Part shown: piece after piece, positions 38,953-50,406 of the stretch
How the letters are laid out: each line of letters opens with the position of its first letter
Position numbering within the stretch: the first letter of the stretch is position 1
Assembly: GCA_021442155.1 (NCBI GenBank)
Contig: CM038229.1
Location: 97,627,271-97,691,270, forward strand
DNA: 64,000 nucleotides
Reading direction: 5' to 3'
DNA from: Cymbidium sinense
Lineage: Eukaryota > Streptophyta > Magnoliopsida > Asparagales > Orchidaceae
Position numbers and translations under genes: made by a program
Notes under the pieces: generated by a model
Told to the model about the DNA's origin: nothing
The model's database searches: none
The model's input: only the letters and a program-made list of their open reading frames with translations

Positions 38953-41874
38953 TGAGTCATGAGGCTTTAAGTAGCCTAAGTAGGTCTTGTACCTTACATC
39001 CTTGATGTAAAACATAATGACTGCACTCACTTAAAACTCTTATACATATGCATGTATGATGTGGCCAATGAATAAATAATCATAAATCAAATAAATCAAA
39101 TATAACCCTTTGCATGGATGTTCCTAACCATATAGTTATTCATACATTTATATGTATCTAAGAAAAGTGGTATATTAGTCCGACATCCCGTCAAGGAGGC
39201 TTTAGGTAGCCCTAAGTAGGTCTTGTATCTTATGGCCATAGTGTAAAAATAATGGAAACATACTCACTTAAAACTTATACATGTGAATGTGTATTTAGCT
39301 AATGATGAAAAATCCTCTTTTCTATACAATAAAGACATGCATTCATAATTCAATGAACAAATAAAATATTTAAATTCAAAATACATTTCTTAGCATTCAT
39401 CATCAAACTATGCTAAGATTTACATTGCATGTATATGTATGCTTAGGATTATTCATATGCATGATGTACATGATGGAATGTGTGTTATGTGATAGTAATC
39501 CTTTCTAATTAATCCTAAGATGCCTCTTATTGAATAGGTTATTTAGAGTGAACTTAAACTTAGGGTTAATTAAAACACATAATAAGCTATTCATTAAAGA
39601 AAACTAAGTTAATTAACTTACCTTAGAAATGAGTTAAGGGATAAAAGAGTGATTCTCTCTTTTTTCTCTTTATAACACTTAATTGCTAAGTGTAGATATA
39701 TGAAATAAAAGAAAACACTAAGTAAAATTTTCAAAATAATTAAACCACTTAAAGAGAAATGAACCCTTTTATAAATTAAATCCCCAACACTTAGCAAATC
39801 ATAATCCTAAAGCTTAGTTAGGGCATACCACACAAGCTTTAACACATGCACATTATACTAAGTCACCATTTCTAGCTTTATATTAGGGTGGTGCATGGTT
39901 CAATGAATATTTAGTTTTGTAATATATTATTTTAGATCGGATGTAGGTGTATGTGAATTCTGACATTAGGCACATATTTTAATCATTTTGGGGGTTGTGC
40001 TTAGGCATTGTAATAAAATATAAAATAAATTTAGTAATACGTAACTGAACGGAAGTAACAGTGGACTTGGTTACTCATATGTCCAAATCATTTATATAAT
40101 TGCTTGTATGGTGTGTTTAGCTAACACTTGTTTTAGCTAGATTTACTTTCCTTCTATTTTAATGTAATTTTTTGCATTAGGATTAGGATAAGTGTTATGG
40201 GAGATTAGGATGAACATTAGTTATAAGACCAAGTCTTATACACCATGTGATGCCTTTGGAGCAAACAACATCCCAATCAAACCAAGAGGAAGAAATAAAT
40301 GGAACAAATCAAAATGAAGAAATGAAAGATGAAGAGTGAAGAATGGAAGATGAAGAATGAAGACCCCTCAAACATAACACTTATCATTTTATAATTATAA
40401 TTATTCTTATCATCCAGGATATAAGGCTTGACTACCCACATTTCTTTTGGTATGGTGGTACCCAACCACATCGATCTCTTATTCTGATAGCTTTATAAAA
40501 TTTTATGTTTTATTTATTTTGTGCATTAGAAATAGTATGTCTTTCATAGTTTTTTATGATTGGTGATTGTTGTGTGGCTTGGATATGATTAGCTCTTAGA
40601 TGAAAAATAAATTTTCTACCCACTAATAACTCATAACTAAAATTTTAAAATAATTCATAATCTCACATAAAAAAGCCTAGACATTAAATCAAGATAACAA
40701 AATATTTAGTAACTTCCTTAGCTGGATGATTGTATATATATAATATCATACATGTCATATTCTTCCACTCTTGTTAAAGAGAGCTTTCATCTGTGAAAAA
40801 ATAAAGGCTTAACTGTAAGAGCCTTTGATGGAAAGACACCTCTTTCTCTTTGATTTGGCCCATAATCAATTTTTTTTCATGCATTTAGGCATACAAAATC
40901 CTATAGCCTATGTCAAAATAAAAAAAAGTCCAAAATCAAATAAAACTTGACAAAATTTGCATTAGATTTAAGTCATGATTCATTCCCTTCATTTTCTAGT
41001 CTCTTAGAGTGGGTTTAAGGGCTTAGTTTCTCTTCTAAATAAATAATGCCTTAATCATCTCACAAAGTAACTTGCCTACATGGATTTAAAGCATAGGAGG
41101 AGTTAGTCGCCACTCTATGTTAATAAGCTGAGTTGTCATTTACTCTTATGGAGGTAACCCATATACCCATTTTACCTTAGATTTAGGTCATGTTTTTGGC
41201 CCTCGCCAAAGCTCCCTAGATTTAGGATCCGAGGTTGCTCTTCCCTGGGCTACATGTATAATCCTCACCTCTTAGGCATTTCCACAATCTTGTATTATGA
41301 ATTATTAAGTCCTAGATTTCTAATAAAATTTAACTCAAACAAATAATTTTCTCAAAATTCAAATACATAAAACCAACCATATGATAGATTAGAGTGCTCA
41401 CTAGGTTTCCTAGTATCATGAGCACTCCCTACTCATCTCCTTTTTTTTTCATAATAACTCTCCCCTTTTGTTCTCTCCCATTTGATTTTCTAAAATATAA
41501 CCAATCCTTTAATAGCCTATCTTTGAATTCTTTGGAGACAATAATCACCTACTTTAATCAAGAGTATTCTTAAGGGATTCACTTCCTTAAGATGTAATTA
41601 ACTATGGAGGCTTGCCTAGGGAACTTAACAAACCGATTTAAATAAACCTTGCTTTACTTTTCCATGTAAAGTAGAAAAATCTGTATATTCAAAGACCCAT
41701 CATGCCTTAGGGTCTTATTAGGTGATTAGTCCATTATAGGTAGTGACTTCTATCTTGAGATAATATACTATTCCTTAATATAATACCCAATCCTCTCAAC
41801 AAGTGCATCCTTAGATCTGTGTGGTGTCTCATCATATATACACACACAAAATGTTCAATCAAAAATAAACACCA
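38953..41874 (+). repeat. Element 2 5' LTR, second part
   Basis: Continues the LTR where the 26,822-31,764 segment stops (shared CGACATCC/GAGGCTTTAAGTAGCC junction) and ends AAATAAACACCA at 41,874. It has the doubled 230-bp unit (38,953-39,175 and 39,176-39,400). With the first part the LTR is about 7.86 kb. Confidence 0.75.
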
Positions 41875-41881
41875 ATTTTTT

Positions 41882-41897
41882 TGGCATTGGGAGATGC
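41882..41897 (+). promoter_or_regulatory. Candidate primer-binding site of element 2
   Basis: Seven bases after the LTR end, TTGGCATTGGGAGATGC resembles, with gaps, the TGGCGCCGTTGCCGGGGA site (complementary to the 3' end of tRNA-Asp) used by many plant Ty3/gypsy elements of this group. Mutated, so tentative. Confidence 0.4.
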
Positions 41898-42154
41898 TTT
41901 CTCCATTTCTAGTAGACGATTGTTGTCTCTAAGCATCGATAGTGGACTTGCATTTCATGTGAGCCGAGACTATCTTTCCTTTCATTGGCACTTAGCTTAT
42001 TTCATTCTTAAGCAAAGTTAGCCAACATCTTTAGGTTTTAGGACCTCACTCCATGGTCTTGAAACTCCTATTGGGTTCCCCAATATGTGAGAACAAATTT
42101 ATCAATGAAAGGGGAGATAATAAAATTTAGAACCTTTTCACCACTAAATTGGTG
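41898..42154 (+). other. Element 2 leader, unique part
   Basis: Non-coding leader between the primer-binding site and the repeated block. No frame or motif recognised. Confidence 0.5.
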
Positions 42155-43290
42155 AGGCAAGGTTCATCATTAAATTTATATAAAATAATTACTTTCATAA
42201 AATGACACTTTCCAAAAGAAACTTTCAAGAAACTCACAAAATCACAAAATCAAAACCCCTCCATTTAATGATCTTTATGATTGCTACATGGAGGTTCTTT
42301 TCAAAAGCACATTCTTGAAAAATAACCATGCCAATTCAACATACTCAAAATTATTGAATGAGAAATCCATTTTTCCAAATAAATTCAAACTTCATCTAAC
42401 AAATTTCACATATGTTGAGTTGAAGCTTCTCTTTACAAGAGCAAATCACGCCATGTGTGATTCCCACTTAACATATCCAAACTTGTTAAGTGAGAATCTC
42501 TTTTTCAACCAAATACAAATTTGACCTTCACTTAACATATTCAATTTTTAAGTAGGGTCCCATTTTCAAGAACATAAATTTGAGCTTCACTAACATATTC
42601 AATTTGTTAAGTAGTCCCATTTAACCTAATTTGACTTTCACTTAACAATTTTAATTTGTTAAGGGGGTCTTATTTTCAAAACATAAAATTTGAACTTCAC
42701 CCAACATATTCAATTTGTTAAGTGGGGGTCTTTTCAAAACATAAATTTGACTTTCACTTTTAGGCAAGGTTCATTTTTTATATAAAATAATTACTTTCAT
42801 AAAATGACACTTTCCAAAAGCAACTTTCAAGAAACTCACAAAATCACAAATCAATCCATTTAACGATCCTTATGTTGCTACATGGAGGTTCTTTTCAAAA
42901 GCACATTCTTGAAAAATAACCATGCCAATTCAACATACTCAATTATTGAATGAGAAATCCATTTTAAAATAAATTCAAACTTCATCTAACAAATTTCACA
43001 TATGTTAGTTGAAGCTTCTCTTTACAAAACAAATACATGTGTGATTCCCACTTAACATATCAAACTTGTTAAGTGAGAATATCTTTTAAACCAAATACAA
43101 ATTTGACCTTCACTTAACATATTCAATTTGTTAAGTAGGGGTCCCATTTTCAAGAACATAAATTTGAGCTTCACTAACATATTCAATTTGTTAAGTGGGG
43201 TCCCATTTTCAAGAACCTAAATTTGACTTTCACTTAACAATTTCAATTTGTTAAGTGGGGGGTCTCATTTTAAAATACAAATTTGATAAC
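42155..43290 (+). repeat. 607-bp tandem duplication in the leader
   Basis: Copy 1 (42,155-42,761) and copy 2 (42,762 to about 43,290) share AGGCAAGGTTCAT, TAATTACTTTCATAAAATGAC, GGAGGTTCTTTTCAAAAGC and the hairpin series. Identity is high apart from several small deletions in copy 2. Confidence 0.8.
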
Positions 43291-44165
43291 AAAATATACA
43301 TTTAGGCTTTCACTTAACATATGAGATATTATTAAGTAAGAGTCTCATTTTCAAAGCATATATTTGGTTCAACTTAACACATCAAATCAAAGTAAGAATC
43401 ATATAATCATGCCATATTGGATTCCACTAACATACCAAATTTGTTAAGTGAGAATCCCATTCTCAAGTCATATCATACTTTGATTTTCACTTAATCCACC
43501 AAATTGTTAAGTGGGAGTCTCATTTTCAAAATATATCAAACACATTTAGGCTTTCACTTAACATACTAAATTGTTAAGTGAGGGTCTCTTTCAATACACA
43601 TTTGATCATTTTAACATACCAAATTTGTTAAATAAGGATAATTTTTCATATCAACCACACTTGAGCTTTCACTTAACATACCAAATTTGTTAGAGTCTCA
43701 TTTTCAAAGGAAAATAAACATATCTCAAAACATTTGGGACTTTCACTTAACATACCAAATTTGTTAAGTGGACTCCCATATTGAAAGAAAAGCAAATCTA
43801 TATCACAATCACATTTGGCTTTCACTTAACATACCAAATTTGTTAAGTGAAAGTCTCATCTTCAAGCACAATCAACACATGTGGCCTCTACTTAACATAC
43901 CAAATTTGTTAAGTAAGAAACCCCATTTTCAAATCAAAATATCACACAATCAAATCTTCATAGCAAAAAATATTTCAAACACACAATCACAACCTCTTCT
44001 TAGCATACCCAAATTTGCTAAGTAGAGGTTCTTTTCAAACTATCCATATTTAAATTGGTTGAGTATGGGTTCTAAAATCAAAATCGAAAAAAAGACTCTC
44101 CTCCAAACGTCCAAATCTCTCCAATGAACCCCACTTAACATATTTGAATTGTTGAGTGTGGGTTT
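42330..44165 (+). repeat. Tandem array of about 20 imperfect hairpins
   Basis: Units of about 55-90 bp, each centred on CACTTAACA, a 9-10 base loop such as TACCAAATT, and TGTTAAGTG, which pairs perfectly with the first arm. Clear units lie at 42,465-42,492, 43,744-43,770, 43,819-43,853 (13-bp perfect arms), 43,991-44,030 (15-bp arms, one mismatch) and 44,122-44,163. Outer stem pairs differ between units (GATTC/GAATC, CTTTC/GAAAG, AACCTCT/AGAGGTT, AACCC/GGGTT, CTTCA/TGAAG). Between stems lie pieces such as GGAGTCTCATTTTCAAA. Short reading frames across the array (42,288-42,524 and 43,768-44,025) are by-products of the repeat. Confidence 0.85.
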
Positions 44166-46059
44166 AAAACTCTAAATTTTTGTTACTTTCTTGGAACAAA
44201 TATTGAAATTTGATACAAGTTATATTTCAACATATGCATATACAATGCAAATCAAGGCGTCTTTACGTCAAGACACATGGCCTCTTAGAAGTTTGTTTTA
44301 CCTTTGTTCAAGATGGATTTGGCCTCGGATCGGGCCGCCTCCCTCGACCGACTCCACCCATCTAGTGTTCTTAGAGGATTTGAGGGAGCCCACGTGTGAG
44401 GGGCGACTCTCACCACTATTAGCCTAAATGAGGTGGTTGGGGCAATCATCCGCATCGACCTAACACCGAGTATCCTTCCTTGAAGATGAAGGCGGTCGGT
44501 TTACTCCCAGTTCCCACTCGTAGTTGCTACCACGCCCACTCGGTGCATTCTAGCACTTCCTTGGTCCCCTCTAAGGGAAGGCTATCGACCGGAGATAGCC
44601 TCCCACCTTCGAGGTAGATCTAGCCTCATACCACCACTCACCTCGATAGATGCCACGGATGCAACAGAGCCACAAGATCAAGCGGCACCACGAGCATGCC
44701 ATCCAAGATATAGATGTCATCCCACATTGCAGGAGGGTTCTCCCCATGAGGTTTCTCCATTTCGACTACATCAGTTCCACCCCTCTCAAGGATGAAGAGG
44801 AAGACTACAAGAGGATAGTTGCATTACCTCCACCACCTACATACCATGAGGTTTCACCAGGGATAGGAGGAAGTCCTATGCCGCCTACAAACGTATGCCG
44901 TAGAGGGGCACACGATCGTGAGTCGACACATTATTTGACTTGAGGTTGATCATCCCCAAGATCATTACCAAGCACATTCAGAACAAAAGCATTAGAATCA
45001 GTAGTAGCTTAGGGTGCGGGAGGCGATGGAGGTTTTCCGTGACGGCCTCACAGATTTTATCATGTGCCATAGATAAGATTGATAGCATGTGGGTACCACC
45101 ACCATAGAAAAAACCCGTGAGGGTAAAGCTGTTATCTCCATCACACACCGATCCACTCCTCACCATCACCGCCTCAGTCCCACCATCCACCATTTCTATA
45201 AAGGCACATAAGATAGTATCTGGGAGAAGAAAGCCCGTGGTGATCCGCCATGGCAAAGGATCCCACTTTATCTACTCCACCGACCGAGGAGGATGAGTTC
45301 ACTTACTGACCTCCCACTTCAATTGGTGAATAAGAGTGGCGACCTCGCATCATCGTGGTCGCACACCACCACCACCACCACTACCATCAAAGAGTTAGCA
45401 AAGTAGAGGGGAAGGGGATATAGTCCCATGGTGGATCTCCTGGGACACCACTCCACCCATGAGCGTCACATATCTCTCTAATAGCATGACCCTCCTAGAG
45501 CCACGCAAAGGATAGCAGTGCATCTCGTGCATACGCCTCTAGCAATCAATAAGCATATTTGTACCATAGAGCTCCTAAAGTGGGATCAGATCTAGAGAGG
45601 ATGATTTTGAGGATTGATCTATGGAGATCTAGATCAAATGAGATAGCCGTGAAGGTATCAGAAGTTGAAGAGGATGACACCTTCCAATCAACTCAAAGAC
45701 CTCTCCACCAGCTTAGGTAGAGGGATGATCATATTGACCAAATGGGGAAGAAGATTAAAAGTTGATGGCGGGTCGATTACGTAATTCATCTCCAATTTCA
45801 AGCCTTCTCCCAGTAGCGTAAAGCGAGTTGACACACACTTTAGATCATCCTAGATGCATTCTTGTAAGGGAGATCCGGTAGCTTGCATAGGAAGGATAGC
45901 ACCACCTCAATGCATGTAAAAGACATTAAACACATGGTGGAGCAATAGATGAGGGATGCATTGGCAAGCTGAGGTGGCTCATTTGTTCCAAAGGGTGGAC
46001 CCTACTTGGAGGAATTTGATGGTGTCCATTACCTAAGGGCTTTGTGCCTCCATCCTTCA
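44166..46059 (+). other. Element 2 leader or 5' coding remnant
   Basis: GC-richer than the array, with a short CCA/CAC run at 45,367-45,391. Ogre-type elements may carry an extra reading frame upstream of gag, and the frames at 44,191-44,427 (78 codons) and 44,650-44,943 (97 codons) lie in the right place. I recognise no domain and do not call them. The last part (45,600 onward) probably encodes the gag N-terminus in broken frames. Confidence 0.4.
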
Positions 46060-46930
46060 AAATTTTGATGGCGGGGAACCCCAACACATAATACATTTCA
46101 TGATGTTGCAATGTCGATGGAAGTGATGCACTCTTATTATGCCTCTTTGTAAGTAGCTTAAAAGGCATTGTATTTGATTGGTATGCTAAACTACCCAATG
46201 CTTCACTAAAGATATTTACGAGTTGGAGTATCTCTTTATTAAGAGATTTGTTGGAGCTCAACAAAGAGTAACTATGAGTGATCTCGTTGTAGCTCAACAA
46301 CACCTCGATGAGTCCCTTATCGATTACATTCTTAGATGACATAATTTAAGTATGAAATGTGAACCGCAACTATATGAACAACATGCTATTGAAATTAGAC
46401 TGAATATTCATGGCCCGGTCGCCTTCATACTTAAAGGGTTCACCATTAAGATATTTGAGAAATTAATCAACAAGGCTAGTCTACCGTGAGAGGTCAAGCA
46501 CTTTTTTCAAGATCAATCACCAAGCCTGCACTAGAGGAATTCAAGAAAAAGTTGGGTAGTTACAATTGATAAGAGGAAGCATACTGGGTTCAACAATGCA
46601 CTTGAGCTCAACAGCCTCCTCTACAAACTCTTTTGCCACCACCTGCCACCATATCGACCTCAATTGCCATAGTGGCTTCCACCATGCTTAAGCAGATCCC
46701 AATCCACATCAGCAGATTTATCCACCACCGTTACTATCACTTTCCTACTCTTGTTGACTTGAATAAGTCTTATTCATTCAAGAAGGAGGTAATCAAGAAG
46801 ATCTTTAAGAACCTCTTAAAGAAGCCCAATTTTAATTACCAAAGCCTGGAGGTCGGGAGAAAGTGGGCAAGAGTAATGATCCAAATTATTGCCCCTACCA
46901 CTGTCTTGTCTTGAGATTGCTTTACCTTAA
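46060..46930 (+). pseudogene. Broken gag of element 2
   Basis: Would encode the capsid protein that packages element RNA. At 46,146-46,205 the plus-strand frame reads FVSSLKG-VFDWYAKLPNAS, the hallmark of the plant Ty3/gypsy gag of this group. After a one-base shift the capsid continues at 46,205-46,483 with IYELEYLFIKRFVGAQQRVT, then DESLIDYILR and HGPVAFILKGFTI. It has one TGA where Trp is expected. Near 46,842-46,920 a shifted frame gives VGKSNDPNYCPYH, the conserved Cys/His segment downstream of capsid in these elements. A 138-codon frame on the opposite strand over the capsid is a shadow. Confidence 0.85.
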
Positions 46931-47559
46931 GGACTGACTTGAGCATAGCTACAAGTCTTGTCATCTCTAAGGAATACCTACTAGAACAATCCTCTCCAAG
47001 TAGGGTAGTCCTGGGGATACACGCAATCTCCTCAAGAGTGAGGAAGGTTGGGATATCTCCTTCAACCACTCCTTTTGATTTAGAAATGGATCACCCATTA
47101 CTAAATCATCTGCCCCCCATTGAGATTGACTTAGAGTCATCACTGATGATCCTATAGAAGAAGCGTAGGTGAACGATGAGTAGGTAGAACTTTCCACCAA
47201 ACCATCCCATCATGTCACCAAGTTAAGCTTTGTAGTGGCAAAGTTCTACCTTCTAGGTAGCACCTCAAGATAAGGGTAAACAAGTCATTGGTTCTAGCAA
47301 TCAAGAAGCCCCTCTATAGAATGCTTCTGGAGGGCCAACCTGTGAGTTGACTACAATGTCCTCGCCACTTAAGAAAGTTGCTAACTAAACTAAGCATATG
47401 TGATGCCCTTATCTTATCCAAAGAGATGAGGGACTCATTAATCAAATCCATTCTTGATCCAAATATATGCTTAGCTCACCGACCGCTATTAGGGAGGAGG
47501 CACATTTTTTAAGAGAAGCCCGTGGAGTTACAATCAATGATGAAGATCTTCTTTAGGGA

Positions 47560-48000
47560 CAATGGAGCACAACCGCCCCTCGACATCACAAAGGGAACAT
47601 GGGCGATTTAGACTCTGGATGTTAGTTAATCTTGGTGCATCGGTGAATATTATGAGTCTAAAACCCTTGCCTACTTGAGGATCAACATCTTTGAACTCAA
47701 GAAGATCAGATAATGTTGAGACGATTCAATGAACATGGCGAGAGGACTTTAGGCTCCATAATTTTACCACTGAGATAGATGACCGGAAGATAGAAGGCAA
47801 GTTATACTTAATTAATTCGATACATCCTTCACTATTTTGCTCAAGAGTTTTAGATACATGGAAAGAATATGGTCCCATCCTTTATATCGGCATCAAATTC
47901 GTAAGAGGTGGAATCAGTATTGTGTCAAAGGAGATTTGAAGTCATTCTCAAGAGAGAGGTATGAAGATGAAGCCTACTATCTTCCCCAAATCAAAAGTCT
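47560..48000 (+). pseudogene. Broken aspartic protease of element 2
   Basis: The retroviral-type protease active-site segment reads MLVNLGASVNIMSL from 47,619. The catalytic Asp of the usual D-G/A-S triad is Asn here. Further on, EYGPILYIG, KFVRGG and then DLKSFSRE and AYYLPQ match the region after the protease in this group. It would cleave the Gag-Pol polyprotein. Frameshifts and stops throughout, and the D-to-N change alone would inactivate it. Confidence 0.75.
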
Positions 48001-48027
48001 ATTCTCTTAAACTTGGTGAAAGTTCAA

Positions 48028-48097
48028 AATTAAAAGAAAAGAAATAAAAGAAAAAATAAATTAAAAAAAAGAAAAGAAAAGGAAAAGAAAATTAAAG
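48028..48097 (+). other. Purine-only tract between protease and RT
   Basis: About 70 bases of AAAAGAAAAG-type sequence with few pyrimidines. Element 3 has the equivalent at 63,862-63,909 on the minus strand, so it belongs to the family. Ogre-type elements have an intron between protease and RT, and the tract lies in that interval. No link is shown. Confidence 0.6.
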
Positions 48098-48849
48098 TAC
48101 AAGTAAGCGAGAATCGACATCAAGAAGAGGTAGAGCGGATGTTAGATATTGCCCACCATTTATTCTTCCATATGAACACATGGTAAGATGACTCAACCTC
48201 CACCGTAGAGGAAGAGGCAAGTCTAGAGGCGCTTAGAGGTGGAAGACCTCATTGTTGGTGGCCGGTGTGCCTATGTTCCACAAGTACCCCACTATCCACA
48301 TAGACGTAGAGTCCAGTCGAGGATGAGACTCATATGATTAGCACACCAACCAACCCCTCTCAATGGGTCCCTTTGGAGGTGATGTTTGAGCCGATAATGG
48401 TGAAGACCAGACTCCAAGCAAAGCAATAAATCCAAATCATCATTATTATGTAGAACAACAAAGATTTGGGAACTTTAGCTCTAATCTCACCTTCTTCCCA
48501 AAAGTTGAAGGTTTGGTAGTTAAGGCTCCCAAGTCATCCATAGATGTCGTCAAAGAGATTTTGTTGGGATCATCATCTTCAAGTCAAGAAGTGTAGAACT
48601 TGAAAATGATTCATATAAAGATTTAATACAATAACCTTTTGATTGGTATTCACTTTTGCTATTAACTTTGCAAAGAATGGATTAATCCCACATACTTGGT
48701 CTAAACAGTGTCGACTACTTTGAAAACTAGACAACCAAAGCGACACTCAATCAAGATTAGACTAGATTGATTTAGGTCTCATGACGATGATAACCATCTT
48801 AGTCATCACCACTCATTGGGTCCGATAGGTTCTTCTCAAATCTTGCTAA
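48098..48849 (+). other. Spacer between protease and RT
   Basis: Degenerate sequence of element 2 without a domain that I can recognise. Confidence 0.4.
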
Positions 48850-49610
48850 CTCTTATGGGGGGCATATTTAAAAACTTCGATGACCCAAATGAGCTCAAGT
48901 CAAAGACGTACACCGAGTTTGAAGAAGAAATCGATCAACCATTGATGAACTTAAAGAAATCAACTTGGGAATGAAAGAAGATCCATGCCTACACGCTCTT
49001 CTTGTTGAATGAAGAAGAAACTAATGACTTAGTTAAAAATTAGTTGAGTTTAACTACTTCACATGGATTTATAAAGAAATGCTCGATTTATCTCGATGTA
49101 GTAGCCCATAAACTAGCAATAGAACCTAATGCTAACCATATTAAGTAAGCTCCTAGATGCAAGCTATTAGAAACCGAACAACGTCACTTAAAAAATTGAT
49201 CGCTTTATCGGAAGAAAAATATCTCACCGATTAGCTAATGTCATCCAAGTTAAGAAAAGAATGGCCAAATTTGCATATGCATCGATTTTAGGGATGTAAA
49301 CAAGGCTTGTCCTAAAGAAGAATTTCCACTTCTTATATCGAAATTGATGGTGGATATTGCATCATCTCATGCAAGATTCTCCTTTATGGATGGGTCATCC
49401 GGCTACAACCAAATCAAGATGGCCCCGAGAATGAAAGAAATACTACTTTTGAACTCCAATCATAATCTATTGTTATAAGGTCGCCTTTTGGCCTTAAAAT
49501 GTGGTATACCAAATGCTATGATTCAAATTTTCATTGAACTCATTCATCATCTAGTTGAATGCTACGATGATCTAGTAGTAAAGAGAAAAGAAAAGTAAGA
49601 CTATTTCTTG
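48850..49610 (+). pseudogene. Broken reverse transcriptase of element 2
   Basis: From about 49,100 the reading is VVAHKLAIEPNA followed by pieces of the RT N-terminal region. From 49,278 an uninterrupted stretch of about 60 codons gives CIDFRDVNKACPKEEFPL, LMVDIASSHARFSFMDGSS and GYNQIKMAP, the fingers and palm of plant Ty3/gypsy RT. The catalytic YVDD motif is present at 49,558-49,590 as ECYDDLVVK, lacking the Val by a three-base deletion. RT copies element RNA into DNA. Motifs fit the Tat/Ogre group. Other parts are frame-shifted. Confidence 0.88.
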
Positions 49611-50280
49611 ACTTGAGTAGTTTTGAAGTTAAGATAATTTAACCTCAAAATGAATCCTCTAAAGTGTGCGTGAGTAGCTTCGGAAATTCCTTGGGTTTAT
49701 TGTTCGACACTGGGAATAGAGATTGACCTAGAGAAGATCAAGGCTATCTTAAAAGGTCACCCCAAGAGTCTAATTCAACTTAGATCGGCTTGGCGATATC
49801 CAAGACTCTTAATATCAAACCTATCAAGATGATGACCCATCCTTGAACATGTCAAAAGGATGCCAAGTTCAAGTGGGATGACAAGTGCGAATGCCTTTGA
49901 AGACATCAAGAAGACCCACCTATCCCGCCATCCAACTCCTTTGGCACTCTATTACTCAAACCAATGAGGGAAAGAAAATTCTCTACTATTTCAGCCATCG
50001 CCTTTTCTACTAAGGTAAACTATCCACCTATTAAAAGCACTACATGGTTTTAATCTTTGCATCCAAAAGTTAATATATGATTTCACATGGTGAATTTGAT
50101 CTCTAGAATCAATTCACGTAATATCTCATGACACAACCAACATTATTTGGATGGTAGGCATGGTGGTACATGATTTTACCATAATTTGAAATTACATTCA
50201 CTCCTCGAGAAAGAATTGGTGCTAGCATTTCTAGTAGACACCCACTTCCATTCTAGTGATGACCTCCTCGATGAACAAAT
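49611..50280 (+). pseudogene. Broken RT connection and RNase H of element 2
   Basis: After RT come NLKMNPLKCA and LGIEIDLEKIKAILK, the conserved thumb/connection region. Then AKFKWDDKCE, ILYYFSHRL (around 49,985), and the tail VLAFLVDTHF with SSDDLLDEQIMN (50,219-50,290). This is the ordinary Ty3/gypsy RNase H plus its linker. RNase H removes the RNA strand during reverse transcription. Several frameshifts. Confidence 0.8.
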
Positions 50281-50406
50281 CATGAACTTGGGGACACTAG
50301 CAAATATCGCTGGGAGATGTATTTGGATATGAACAAAAAAGAAGAATCATGATTTACTCATTCGTGGAAGGTAGGCATAGAATTGTCCTCCTAACTCCGC
50401 ATAGAA
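50281..50406 (+). pseudogene. Start of a second (archaeal-type) RNase H of element 2
   Basis: RWEMYLD (near 50,311) and, after a shift, GIVLLTPHR match the beginning of the additional RNase H domain of Tat-group elements. The better-preserved equivalent in element 3 reads WEIYFDGAA. It breaks off where the element 3 LTR begins. Confidence 0.6.

Noticed and set aside
42288..44025. Short frames and regular spacing suggesting a CRISPR-like array or repeat protein
   Set aside because: Repeats are imperfect hairpins of varying spacing in a plant retrotransposon leader. There are no constant repeats or unique spacers, and the frames shift between units.
45926..46342. 138-codon frame on the minus strand, the longest in the window
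   Set aside because: Antisense to the gag capsid region, whose plus-strand motifs are clear.
46633..47200. Four overlapping frames of 72-93 codons
   Set aside because: Mixed-frame shadows of the broken gag-protease region. Only the Cys/His segment near 46,842 is supported.
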